A stretch of DNA of 64,000 nt from Azolla caroliniana (lineage: Eukaryota > Polypodiophyta), in contig JBHGNT010000002.1 of the NCBI GenBank assembly GCA_043228905.1, positions 18,724,001 to 18,788,000 on the forward strand. Direction: 5' to 3'. The notes below the pieces were generated by a model. The model did no database searches and was not told where the DNA came from. It saw only the letters and a list, made by a program, of their open reading frames with translations. Position numbers and translations under genes: made by a program. Below are positions 43,626 through 54,795 of the stretch, in pieces (the stretch's first letter is position 1; each line of letters begins with the position of its first letter).

Positions 43626-44616
43626 GGTTCATGCCTTAAGGCATGCTTAATGATTCATACACCTAATTGATTATTATTCTAATTCATTTCTAATTACATA
43701 AATTTTCGTTTCACTTTTGTATGATTTTCTAGTAATCGTCATTTACCCACCCACAATTAACTCTCTTTCTTGCCCTTATTTTAAGTTCATCTACACTATT
43801 TACATACGTTTAATGGTGTAACGATTCATGTAGACTATTTTTTAATATTGAGTGGGCATCATGCCATTTTTTGAACGATTTTTTCGAATGGCTCATCCAA
43901 GTTTAAGTCATATTATCGAGCCTTAGAACTCGAGTAAAACCACATGAGTTCCCCTATTGATGTTTTACTCATAGATTTGAGTTTTACATCTTTGCGCACA
44001 ACACCACCGCCACTTGTATCAATTTGTTGCTTATGTCACAATTGTGCAAATTACAACCACCATATTGGGATGTATATGTGCATACCTCGCACCATCCATT
44101 TATTTGTGACATTTTTTTTTAGTAGGTAACACATGGGTTTTTTTACCCTTGTTTTCGTCACTGCTTGATTCTTATAGGTAATGCCTTATTTTATCATTTT
44201 TGTCCTAACGTTTGCTTGTTACTCACAAGACTAGAATATTACTTGCGAGTGCACTTGTTTTTTCACGTAATACACTTTCTCGACCATATCAATACATGTT
44301 GGGTTGGCATTCTAATATAAAGCTAACTAGGAAACTACGTTGATGTTAGAACCATGGTTGAGCCTCGGGAAGCCGCCATGATTATTCAAGATAGAGATCC
44401 GAGAAAGACATCTTAGCTATGTTTTCCCCCATAATTTTTAAAACACCATAGTGTTACCATAGTTATCAGATCTCGAATCACATCTCATATGTCTAGAGGG
44501 GTAAAGACGTGAGATGCTTTCTTTGTAAAGTTCTTACAATCAAAATTTCAAGCATTCATTTTGCTTGTGTATTTTCTGAACCTCCTTATTTATATTGCAT
44601 ACCCACAACTTGCATC

Positions 44617-45730
44617 ATGGAACAAGTTTTGAACGCTGTTGGAGCAATCTCTCTGACCGAGACCTCTCAACTCCAATCCGCATCTCGCACACAAGTTGAG
44701 ATCACTATTGAGCAATTGCTCACTACTACCTTGAGTCAATGGGCCGAAATGAGGTAGGCCAATATGGCATTGGAAAAGAAATTCCAAGAATTGACTATTG
44801 AGTCCAAGAAAGAAGGTGAGCCTTCTTTCGTAGTAACGCCATTAAAGGGAGATAAGAAAGAAAGAACCGAGGAGGCCATTAGCACTTGGCTTGGTTGTTG
44901 GGAGTCTCACTTTGAGCTCCATCCCAAGCCCGATGCTGTAAAAATTGGTTACGTCGGTCGTGAGTTAGGTGACCGAGCTGCTACTTGGTGGCGCGGCCTA
45001 AGGACCGCAAAGAACTTACCCACAACTTGGGAAGGTTTCGTTGATGTTTTTAAGAAACAGTTTTTGCAACCACCTTCTCAAACTAAACAAGCGCAACACT
45101 TGCTCACGTTGTCGAGTAAGCCATTTACCTCTCTCGAGGATTATGTGCATCATGCTCAGACCCAGATCCAAAAATCGGGACTTACGGGTGAGAAATGGTT
45201 TGTTGCTTACTTTTTGAATGGTATTCCCAATGGGGATTACCATTGGATTGTCCATGACAAGGACCCCACAACTTTCGAGGAAGCCATCAACATTGTCTTC
45301 GGTACCATAGGACTTCCAAGAAAGACCACAATAAACCTGAGTTCGCCAAAACTCCGAATGTCAAGTTCATTGGGAAACGTAAGCAATCCAATGACACTCT
45401 TGACCGTGACTCTAAGAAACCTAACCTCTTTTGTGCATATGGCAAGAAGCGGGGCCACACAAAAGATACCTGTCGTCGTCTTGAGAGTAATTCAATGAAC
45501 ACCCCTCAAGACAAATCTACGAGTCACACAGGTGAGTCTTTTGATGTTGTTGAAGTTCATACCAACCACTTAAATTCATGTGAATGCACTTTTCCTTCAC
45601 ATTTACTTGGACCTAATGATTTACTCCGAGCAGTTGGGTATATCAATGGAACACAAGCACATTTCTTGTTTGATTCCGGTAGTTCTCACAATTTTCTTAA
45701 TGATCACTTTCTTAATGATCATTTTCTTAA
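44617..45730 (+). pseudogene. Chromovirus gag and protease start
   Basis: An upstream 45-codon piece (MEQVLNAVGAISLTETSQLQ) ends in a TAG near 44755. The main frame 44764-45347 has AISTWLGCWESHFELHPKPD, ATWWRGLRTAKNLPTTWEGF and FKKQFLQPP, a typical Ty3 retrotransposon gag. A frameshift near 45340 leads to the zinc knuckle CAYGKKRGHTKDTC, where the second Cys is Gly, so metal binding is probably lost. Then comes the protease motif AHFLFDSGSSHNFLNDHF with DSG intact, and an internal repeat of LNDHF. The protease is cut at 45730 by the next insertion. Confidence 0.9.
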
Positions 45731-46199
45731 GGATTGACTGTAGACCGTGTTCCTAGTCGGTAACACTTTTGGCACGCCCGGTGGGACAGTGCATTGCACG
45801 GTGAACCCACTCGCCATGGAAACTTTTCTCGACCGGAACTCCATCAGTCGTCTCAATGGTTGGAAATCTCTCGACCGGATCAGTGCTCTACGATCGATAA
45901 CTTCGATCGGAGATTTGCTTGACTCGAACCTTCTTGTTCGGTCAGCACAAGTCGTGATTGGATCATACACCAATCATCTAATTCAACGTGACTTGGGTCG
46001 TGAAATCGTGTTGTGTGTTTGTGTATTCTTTCTTTCATCATGTGAGTTGTGTTTTCGAAATTTCATGATTTGTACCCCTTGGTTTTAGAAATTTTCGTTT
46101 TTACCCTCAAATTTTTGAGATTTTAATGGATACCCTTGAGCTTGTGAAATTCTCCTCTTTGCCCCTCTTCTCTTTCTTATTTCTTTTCTTCTTCGTACA

Positions 46200-46460
46200 C
46201 TACTTCTTCGTCTTTTCGTTGGCTGTCTTCGCGGTCGGCACTCGGCCCTTCTCTCGATCGCGCATTTAGGCCGTACTCTTGAGTGCGCGTCTCAACCATA
46301 GTCTCGACCGCGCATCACGATCGTCTTCTTAGCCATGCGTCTTGGCTATACTCTCGGCCATGCATTTCAACCGTCTTCTCGGCCGCTTGTGTTGGCCGTA
46401 TTCTCAACCTCTCTCTCGATTGCGCCTCTCGGCCGCACCTCTTGGCCGTGTGGCTGTCCG
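46200..46460 (+). repeat. Degenerate minisatellite (ctcggccg/ctcgaccg motif)
   Basis: About a dozen irregular units of 17-25 bp built around tctcg(a/g)c(c/t)g(c/t) and ggccgt, for example ggccgtactcttgag, accatagtctcgaccgcgc, ggccatgcatttcaacc. Non-coding, in the leader of the coiled-coil element. Confidence 0.6.
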
Positions 46461-47690
46461 CTTGGGATGAGCTTTACTATGGCCGCCCACTTGCTGCCCA
46501 TCTTTCGTCTAGATTTGCACTTGATGTGAGGCCTTAGATGGCCTAGGTTATTTGCATCGAATTGATATCATAGAGCGACAAGTGTAGAGAGTTTGCTAAA
46601 GGAATTTATTTTGTGGTGACATCAATGATTTCCCTCATGTATACCCTTTCGTTTTCTAAAATTTTGTCGAATGACCTTCCATTTCTTCCCATTCTGATGA
46701 TGCCCTCAAGATTCCCTCTCTGCTTTCTATTTGCATCTTGCTTTGTCTTTCCCTCTTCTTCTTTCTTTCTTCTTGCTTTCTGTCTGCATCTTTTTCTTCT
46801 TGTTTTTCATTTTCTCTTTCTTCTCTGCTTATTACTCAGCTTCTTCCTCATCCATTTCTCCTTCTTTTCGTTTTCTTCTTCTTCTTCTTCTTCTTTTCCT
46901 ATCTTCTTTGCTTCTGTCTTCTCTTGGTGACCTTCTCTGCCTTTAGGGATGGCGGCGCTGTCGCCAGAGAATGATGAACCTCCACTATCGCAGTATCAAC
47001 GCGATCGCCTCTCTTCATCCCGCACACGCCATCACTCAGATCTTTCATATTGCCTTGTATTGTTGTTGTTGTTGTTGTTGTTGAGACTATTGCCACTGCA
47101 GTGTGTCTTGTGATAGTGGGTGAGGATTCCAGATACCCGCCATAGCCACATCTGTACGACTGTTGGTTCTGTATAAGGTGTATGGGCACGATAGATGCGC
47201 ATTGTTTCTTCTGCTACATCAACTGCTTCTGTACGAGCTTTTGAAGGTCGGCCGAAACGGCTGGATCACCCACATTGAAGATGGCTTGGAGGGAGTGGAG
47301 CGCTAAGGAGTCAGATGGCATCTGTTCTATCTGATGATGCATCCGTGTTTGCTCAACAGAAACAATGTGGTTCTGATCTCTCTTTGGAACCACACTGTTT
47401 TTGTTTGGGTGCATTGTGGGTGTGGTGGTCTGAGTTTCCTCGGAGGCTTGGCCGACAGTAGAGAAAATCAAAGTGTAGTTGATCTGTAAAGAAGAAGTAT
47501 GACAGATCACAACACACAAGAGATAGGGGGAAGAGCAACAAGATACTCCTCATCTTACTAAATCTCTAGATCTCAACGCACACCACGAACCTTTAATTAA
47601 AATAGATCAGCATACAGAGAATCTAAGCCCAAAACCACAACACATACATTAACATACACATAGAGACGGAGGAACGCCGGTATATCCTGA

Positions 47691-49136
47691 ATGGGGATGG
47701 AACTACCCCCATTAAACATGGCCCTAGTCGAACTTCATAGGGAACTAGAAAAGGTCAACATGGGCGCCAAGGAGATGGCCATTAAAAATAAGAATGTCTG
47801 GAAGAAGGTTAAACTGACCCAAGCCGAACTGCAAAAAGCCAACGAACACATTGCGGAGTTGGAAAATAACGCGACTACAACGCAATGGGCAGCTCCACCA
47901 CCAAAGAACGTCATCGAAGCCTTGAAGGAAGAGATTGAGGCTTAGGCCGCCATTGCCTCAAAAGCAAAACAGGCCGTACAACTAGCGGAATTAGAAATTG
48001 ACCGCCTTTGCGCTGAACTTCGCCAGTCCTCAGATAGGGAAAAGGACATTCGGGCCAACGACCGAAAAGCAGTAAAAACCCTTGAAGAGAAACTCTCTGC
48101 GGAGACAACACAACACACCTGGACAAAAGAAGAAAACACCCAGTTATGGGAGGAAGCGAAAAAATTGGAGGCGGCAATCGCGGGACTCCGAGCCTTATTG
48201 GAGAAAAAGAAGGCATGGTTTGACGAGCAGCTGGTGGGTGAACAAGAAAGAAGGCATCAGCTCGAAATCCGCCTGAACAATGAAATGGGAAAACTAGAAG
48301 AACTACATGCGAAGGAATCCCAGCTGTAGGCGGGTATGAAGAGCACGACAGTTAGTCAGCAAGAAATTGCAAACCTCAAGAAGTCTGTGGAAGAAGCACA
48401 CAACCGTTGCTAGGCCATCACAGACAACGTGCGTATCCTTCTACAAACAAATAAGGAGAGGTTTATGACGCAATTGAAAACGGCGCTAGACAAAGGATGG
48501 ATGGCGTGGGCAACACAAGCGGTGGAATTGCACGCGTATCGAGCGGACTGGGAGAACCAGAGAAAAGACGGCCGAGGCTTCTATAAACTCAGTGAGGAAA
48601 GCATTGTGGCAGTACGCGAGGACCTAGCGTAGGACTATCATACACTAGCGGACCAATATTTTGAAGAACTTGGGTAGCTATTAGATGATTTTGGTGAAAG
48701 TCAGGAGGATCTGTTTCACCAGATCACGCAAGCCGGCAACACGCGAACAAACGTGGAATCCATCGTGACACCAATTCCGGATACCGCCGAAGAAGAGGAA
48801 CCTCAGGCCAAGTCACCAGAAATTACAACTACGGTGAACAGCGCGGAACGGCGAGCGGAGTCCCCCACAATACTAGACAGCGAAACCATTACCCAAGAGG
48901 AACCCCATCTACCGGAGCATACGCTATTGGCCGACTGCACGGAGAACGTTGCGGACCAAGAGGAACCGCAACCCCACTCCCTAGAGCGTACAACGACGGC
49001 CGACATCACGGAGGAAGTGACGGACGAAACAGAGCCACGACCGACTGCAAGCTCGCCGACGACTGAGCCAAACCCCCTAGCCCAAGAAGAGCCCACAGAA
49101 CCTGGACGCCCACACAGGACGATCGCGACACCATGA
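47691..49136 (+). pseudogene. Long coiled-coil ORF with acidic Pro/Thr/Glu tail
   Basis: One frame (with stops at 47943, 48327, 48410, 48630 and 48675) encodes about 480 residues. The first two thirds are heptad-like and Glu/Lys/Ala-rich (LHRELEKVNMGAKEMAIKNK, KLTQAELQKANEHIAELEN, LRALLEKKKAWFDEQLVGEQ, NLKKSVEEAHN), followed by WMAWATQAVELHAYRADWEN. The last third has repeated EEP...E.TTT...(E/D) phrases (QEEPHLPEHTLLADCTENV, QEEPQPHSLERTTTADITEE) with a period of about 30 residues. No enzyme motif is present. It could be an element-specific structural protein or a captured host coiled-coil gene; I do not recognise the family. The frame stays the same across five stop codons, which suggests recent decay. 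Confidence 0.6.
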
Positions 49137-49266
49137 GAAGCCCTCCCGACCAAGTAGGGGAACCACACCACGATGCACCTACGGGTCCTACGCCGTCCCC
49201 GGACATGGACACCGTAGCAGAGCCAAACATCAGGGCCATTTTGGAAGAAGATTAAAGGGATGGGTC

Positions 49267-49756
49267 CAACGTGCCATGACACTGTCTTACAGGCGTGCCA
49301 GGTGTTGTCCGCCGGAATAGTAACCGACGGACAAGAGCGCAGGAAAACGGAATAGTATAATATTGTAACGCATGTAATGGTTCACGCGGGAAGCGTGAAC
49401 GGCTAAAAGACCCTGCCCTGCGTATATAAAGGGCAGAAAACCTCTGATAGATGTAGCATGTAATTTTGAATGTAAGAGGCGTATCGTAATAGAGTTCTGT
49501 CTTCTTTGATATCTGTGTGTAGCTACGACTAATCTACTATGTGTCTGTAACACTTGAGAGCGTAGGAGTAAGTAACGGTGTGTGCACTAGCCCATTGTCA
49601 AAGGAGCTCAGTTGTAGCCGTCTCCCTTATACGCTGCTAGGGTACGGGGAATATCCCACTAAGTATTACGCACAGGCGCTACCATTCGTTGTCACACAGT
49701 CACTTGGAGGTCCAGGTCAAAGGACTGACCATAGACCGTGTTCCTAGTCGGCAACA
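49267..49756 (+). mobile_element. 3' LTR of the coiled-coil element
   Basis: Follows the polypurine tract gaagaagattaaagggatgg. It contains a TATA-like cgtatataaagggc near 49420 and ends ggcaaca at 49756. The start is uncertain (about 49267-49303). Confidence 0.6.
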
Positions 49757-50106
49757 ATCGCCAGTTGAATAAAATGACAATTAAAAATGCATATCCGTTA
49801 CCTCGTGCCGATGATTTGATTGATCGTTTGCATGGGCCCCGATATTTTATGAAAATTGACTTACGGACAGGTTATCATCAGATTCACATTGCCGAGGATG
49901 ATATTCCTAAAACCGCTTTTCGTACGCGCTATGGCCATTATGAGTTTTTAGTCATGCCTTTTGGGTTGACTAATGCTCCAGCCACATTCCAACAAGCGAT
50001 GAATGACGTTTTCCGAGATCAACTCGGTGATTTTGTTGTCGTCTTCTTGGATGATATTTTGATATATAACCGTACCTTGCAAGATCATGTTCAACATTCC
50101 TTGTAA
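49757..50106 (+). pseudogene. Chromovirus reverse transcriptase
   Basis: Begins [20 protein letters not shown] immediately after the inserted LTR, so the N-terminal RT is missing. It contains [40 protein letters not shown] and [17 protein letters not shown] is the gypsy form of the YxDD active site and is intact. A TAA at 50104 ends the frame, and about 70 residues of the connection between RT and RNase H are missing before the next domain. Confidence 0.95.
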
Positions 50107-50135
50107 TATTCATGAACTGCGATCATTCATAAGGT

Positions 50136-50876
50136 TTGTTGGATTTTTACGAAAATCAATTCGTAACTACACCATTAATTGACCTTTTAAAAGGTCATCC
50201 ACGTAAGTCTGTCAAACCAATTGCATGGAATGAACAACTTGACAAATCATTTGAGACACTCAAAGAGCATGTCTATCAGGCTCCCACTCTTCTATTACCG
50301 AACCCTTCTAAGACTTTCTCAATCGAAACCGATGCTAGTGATTATGCTATTCATGCCGTTCTTTATCAAGGTGGTCACCCTATTGCTTTTGAAAGTAAGA
50401 AACTTAATGTTGCTCAATCTCAATATTCGGTTCAAGAGAAAGAGTTGTTTGCGGTAATACACGCACTTCAAACATGGAGGCACTATCTCTATGGAAATAA
50501 ATTTGTGGTTACAACAGATCATCAATCATTAAAGTATTTTTGTGACCAGCCAGATCTTGTTGGTCGTGAAGGCCGTTGGGCTGACCTTATGCAATATTTT
50601 GATTTTTCCATACGGTATCGCAAGGGTTCTATGAACACCGTTACTAATGCTCTTAATTGCATTAAAGAAATTAAGATGCTTAGCTTCATGGAAATAAAAT
50701 CTGATCTTTTAGATCACCTTCGAGAGAAATACCTTGATGATAGTTATTTCTCAAAATACTGGACGAAAGCCGAATCTGGTTTAGATGCCGATACTAGCAC
50801 CCTACCTTCGAAGGCGACCTTTTACATTACAAACAATTTGCTCTACCATAGTGGAAAGGTCTGTGTTCCAGATTGA
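50136..50876 (+). pseudogene. Chromovirus RNase H
   Basis: An open frame of 246 codons: VTTPLIDLLKGHPRKSVKPI, FSIETDASDYAIHAVLYQGG, YSVQEKELFAVIHALQTWRH YLYG, FVVTTDHQSLKYF. The catalytic TDAS Asp, the Glu in EKE and the TDH Asp are present. The C-terminal part YLDDSYFSKYW...LYHSGKVCVPD leads into the integrase H2C2 region, where the next codon is a stop. Confidence 0.9.
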
Positions 50877-51710
50877 CCAAACGTAAAATAGAAAATTCTT
50901 CATGAATGTCATGATGCACCATCTGCTGGTCATCCTAGAATACAACGCACACTCATTCTCATCTCGAGTACTTTTTTCTGGCCTAAGATGAGCTCTGACG
51001 TGCATAAATACGTAACTCAATGTTTACAATGTCAGATTAATAAGTTGGAACGACTTAAAGCTGATGGTCTTTTACATCCCTTAGATATTCCCAACAACAA
51101 ATGGGAAAGTATCTTGATGGATTTTATTGTTAGTTTACCTCGTACACTTAGGGGTCATGATGCCATTTGGGTTGTCATTGATAGACTAACAAAATTGGCT
51201 AGATTTATTCCTACCAAAACCACGGTAACCGCTCAACAATTGGCTTATCAATTTGTTGATGAGTTATTTCGTTTTTATGGATTACCAATGGATATTGTAA
51301 GTGATCGAGATTCCAAGTTTACTAGTGACTTTTGGACTCATGTCTTTAAGAAACAAGAAACTACATAGAGCATGAGTTCCACAAATCATCCTCAATCTGA
51401 TGGACAAATTAAACAAGTTAATCAAATTATTGAGGGCATGCTTCGAGCTTATGTAGCAAAAACCCCTTCTAAGTGGGAGCAATACCATTCTATCTTAGAA
51501 TTTGCCTATAATAGCTCTAAACATACATCCACTGGATATAGTGTTGATGTATGGTTTTCAGCCATGTGCTTTAGTCGATGTCACGATTCATCGCGATACG
51601 TTAGACAGTACGCACAATTTTTTGCAAGACATGAACCAAATGTTGCATATTGCCAAAGAAAATGTCAATACAGCTCAAGATCATGCTCGATTTTATGCTG
51701 ATTAGGATAG
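50877..51710 (+). pseudogene. Chromovirus integrase
   Basis: The H2C2 finger is present in broken form (HECHDAPSAGHPRIQRT, then YVTQCLQCQINKLERLKADG). The core has WESILMDFIVSLPRTLRGHD (first Asp) and DIVSDRDSKFTSDFW (second Asp). The catalytic Glu, normally in the (S/T)DGQTE motif, reads SDGQIKQVNQIIEG, so Glu is Lys. There is a TAG at 51366 between the second Asp and this motif. A frameshift follows near 51545. It cannot be active. Confidence 0.9.
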
Positions 51711-52165
51711 ACGTCCCCATGCATTTACTATTGGTCAAAAAGATTTTTTGTGTGTCCCTACTGACTCTACGTCATTGTCTTCGGGCAAGTGTGCTAAGTT
51801 AGCCCCACGAACGATATTGTGGCCCATTTGAAATCCTTAAGTGGGTTGGGTCATCTGCATATCACCTTGCCTTACCCCGTAATGTTGGTATTCATCCTGT
51901 TTTTCACGTCAATCATCTAAAACCATTTTTAGGCTCTGGTGATAACACTATCACAATCCAAGATCTTGTAACATTAGAGGATTTTTCTTACAAACCTCAT
52001 GTTCCTAAACGAATTCTTGATTCTCGTACTAAATGTTTATGTTCTAAAGAGATTTGGCTATTCTAGATCAAATGGATGGATAAACCTATTGATGATGCCA
52101 CATGGGAATGAGAGCAAACTCTTAAGGCACAATTTTCTCACTTTATATTGCAAGAGTGAAATCTT
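51711..52165 (+). pseudogene. Chromovirus C-terminal chromodomain-like region
   Basis: In shifted frames: WVGSSAYHLALPRNVGIHPV FHVNHLKPF, then HVPKRILDSRTKCLCSKEIW and IKWMDKPIDDATWE, matching the chromodomain-type tail of plant chromoviruses (ILD.R......(L/V)(V/I)KW...(D/E)ATWE). Two Trp/Lys codons are stops. Confidence 0.8.
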
Positions 52166-52181
52166 TTGAAGTAGGGGAGTA

Positions 52182-52506
52182 TGTTATGTACACATAATGT
52201 TGGTGAGGGTAGGTCACCAATATTTACATTAGTGAAGGGTATGTTCACTAATGTTAAAAAGGGAACTAATGATTGGATAGAAGGAATGATAGGTGCATGC
52301 ACTATCATGATTTGGACAACCAATGAATGAAGAGCCTTTTAGAAAGGCACATCTATTCAAGGGGCCTAGGAAAAGTTATAAATATGAGGCTTAGCTACCC
52401 TCATAAGGACATTACATCGGAAGGTTGTTGTCTTAGACACCAATGGTGCGGGCTAGGCTTTCGTCTCGACGATCGTGTTTATCTCTTCCAAGGTATTAGT
52501 CATCCT
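52182..52506 (+). mobile_element. Chromovirus 3' LTR, left part
   Basis: Starts tgttatgtacacataatg right after the polypurine tract aagtaggggagta (52169-52181). It is interrupted at 52506 by copia B and resumes at 57823. Confidence 0.95.
52502..52506 (+). other. Target site duplication ATCCT (left)
   Basis: atcct precedes copia B; the partner is at 57818-57822. The uninterrupted 5' LTR of the chromovirus has a single atcct at the matching place (42776-42780). Confidence 0.95.
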
Positions 52507-52912
52507 TGTAAAGAATCGATGGTGATTCTTGTGTAGCGGAATAGACTATAGATATGTGTTGTGAGTGTGTGTGTGTGTGTATGAGAGAGAGCGAGAGAGA
52601 GAAACACAAGATAGATAGATTTTTAGAGACAATAGAATACTCAAGAAGATGTATATTACAAAGGAGATTAACCGAACTAATTACAAAGTAGGAGGAGAGT
52701 GCTTTATATAGTCACTCTCTCTCTTCATTAACTCATTAGTTCCCATCAAGGATCTGAGCATGGGGAATGTGAAAACACATTAGTTATGTGTCATAGAATA
52801 TGATTCTATGACACATAGTTAATGTGTAGATAAGAGTGGTGACTTTTGATCTTTGAGTGCACACTCAAGGGTGTGTTCACACACTAGACTAGGTTGAACT
52901 TGATTCTCAACA
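52507..52912 (-). mobile_element. Copia B 3' LTR
   Basis: 406 bp, tgtaaagaatcgatgg to cttgattctcaaca. Holds a 33-bp palindrome at 52785-52817 and GT/GA microsatellites near 52560-52605. The minus-strand polypurine tract cttgagggggca follows at 52913. Confidence 0.95.
52785..52817 (+). repeat. 33-bp perfect palindrome in the copia B LTR
   Basis: Arms of 15 bases (tatgtgtcatagaat / attctatgacacata) around a 3-base loop, conserved at 57689-57721 and, with one mismatch, at 62744-62776. Confidence 0.95.
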
Positions 52913-53143
52913 TGCCCCCTCAAGCTCAACTTTGGTCAGTTACCTCGGTTGATGTTTGCTTCGGCTCGTATCCGGTTCGGACTGTATCCGGTACATCCGG
53001 CTCGTATCCAGTTCAAATGGTATCCGGTACATCCGGCTTGTACTCCCCCTCAAGCTTGGCAAGTGAGGGACCGTCAATCCAAGGTCTGACAGGAATTGTT
53101 GAAGCTTGTCGGCTCCTAGCGCTTTGGTGAAGATGTCGGTTGT

Positions 53144-54524
53144 CTAAAGATTCGTAGTGATATGTTTAAGGTCGACATCGCCAACCTGAACACGCTCTTG
53201 AATGAAGTGATAGTGCACTTCAATATGCTTTGTGCATGCGTGGAACACCGGGTTCCGAGCCAAATAAATACTACTCATGTTGTCGCAGTAAAGGAGAATC
53301 GGATCTTTGATGGGAACGCCCAGATCCTTTAATATTCTCTTGAGCCATACGGCTTCACATGCAACCACCGCCGCGCCCCTGTATTCGGCCTCTGTGCTTG
53401 AAAGAGTGACAATTGGTTGCTTCTTGCTACTCCAGGAGATGGCTCCATTTCCAAGGGAGAAGACGAAACCAGAGGTTGATTGTCGGTGAGCTCTACCCAG
53501 TTGGCATTTGTGTACCCCTCAAGTTGAATTGGCGTGGCCGACTTATAGAGAATGCCATAGTCCATCGTTCCGCTCACATATTGTAGCACTCTCTTAGCAC
53601 AATCCAAATGGATATCTCGTGGCGTTTGCATGAACTGGCTAAGAAGGCCGACCGGATATTGGTCGAGTGACTGTGAGGTAGATAAGACTACGATCAGTTG
53701 TCGATACTGAGTCGGCTCACACTCTGTGGTGCCAGAATTGGCATCTATTTTGAGGTTTCGGTTGAGAGGTGTTGCCACAGACTTGCACTCAGTCATCTCG
53801 AACTTGTATAACAAGTTGAGAATGTAGTGTCGTTGGGAGATCATAATCCTAGCTAGAGTCCGAATTACCTCGATGCCAAGGAAGTAGTGGAGCTCTTTCA
53901 TGTCCGCCATCTCGAATTTGTTGGAAAGGAGGGATTTGACCTTGTTGATGTCGACTAGATGCTCACCTCCAATGACTAGATCATCCACGTATAGGATGAT
54001 GACGATCGGACTTCAAAATCGCTTCTTACATACAAAGAATTGTCGGATTTTGACATTCGGAAACCGATTCAATGAAGATATTGTGTTATCTTCGAGTTCC
54101 AAGCATGTGGTGCTTGCTTAAGGCCGTAGAGGGGCTTCTTGAGTCGGCATATGGCTTTCGGATGAATGTTGGATTCGAAGCCGGTTGATTGTATCATGTA
54201 CACCTCCTCTTCTAATTCGCCTTGAAGAAAAGCGTTCTTGACATCCATCTGGTGGAGGTGCCACCCTTTTGCTGATGCAAGCACTACCACGGTTCACACG
54301 GTTGTCATCTTTGCCACCGGGGCAAAGGTCTCTTCATAGTCGACGCCCTGTGTTTGTGCGTAGCCCTTTGCTATGAGTCGAGCTTTGTAGTGGTTGACAG
54401 AACCGTCGGCATTATACTTCACTTTGTATATCCATCTGTAGCCGATTGCCTTCTTGTGCGGTGAGTGAGGGATAAGATCCCATTTCTCATTCTTGCTGAG
54501 AGCTGGCATCTCCTCGTTCATCAC
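53144..54524 (-). pseudogene. Copia B RT and RNase H
   Basis: From right to left: RT start (MPALSKNEKWDLIPHSPHKK, GYRWIYKVKYNADGSVNHYK, ARLIAKGYAQTQGVDYEETF), HQMDVKNAFLQGELEEEVYM, CRLKKPLYGLKQAPHAWNSK, then [13 protein letters not shown] (YVDD intact, near 53960-54010) and LHYFLGIEVIRTLARIMISQ. RNase H reads [12 protein letters not shown] where the family has GY(S/T)DADW, so two catalytic Asp are Asn, and later [34 protein letters not shown]. Frame changes occur near 54290, 54065, 53990 and 53500. Confidence 0.95.
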
Positions 54525-54795
54525 TTCGACCCATCACGGATCTTTAGCGGTTTCGACAAAGCTCTCCGGTTCTTGAACTGTTGCCACCTTCATCATAAAG
54601 GCATAGTGGTATGCCATATAGTCGTTGTAGCCGAATCGGCTAACCAGATTCTTCTCTCGGGTGGAGTGTCAAAGTTTCACATTTGCCGATGTGAGTGCTT
54701 TCTTAGCTCTAGGTGACCTCATAAGAGGCACATCAAAGCCATCAAACTCACTATCGAGTGGATGAGTCGATTCGTTGTTGTCGAAGTGGTCGTCT

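Larger units (their letters stand above)
45735..49756 (+). mobile_element. Non-autonomous LTR element with coiled-coil ORF, 5' LTR nearly deleted
   Basis: The first 31 bases (tgactgtagaccgtgttcct ... ggtaaca, 45735-45765) match the last bases of a 3' LTR that ends at 49756 (tgaccatagaccgtgttcct ... ggcaaca). After 45765 comes a gypsy-type primer-site context, tttggcacgcccggtggga. Inside there is no gag, protease, RT or integrase, only a coiled-coil ORF (47691-49136) and a polypurine stretch (49243-49265). Both the 5' LTR and about 150 residues of chromovirus protease/RT are missing at the left junction, so one deletion probably removed both. Confidence 0.65.

Noticed and set aside
46613-46974. 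Hydrophobic Phe/Leu/Ser-rich plus-strand ORFs suggesting membrane proteins
   Set aside because: They come from a cttctt-rich stretch in a retroelement leader; overlapping frames are equally hydrophobic.
48803-49282. Minus-strand 159-codon ORF opposite the coiled-coil tail
   Set aside because: Antisense shadow of the repeated acidic tail, which yields Val/Ser/Gly-rich nonsense.
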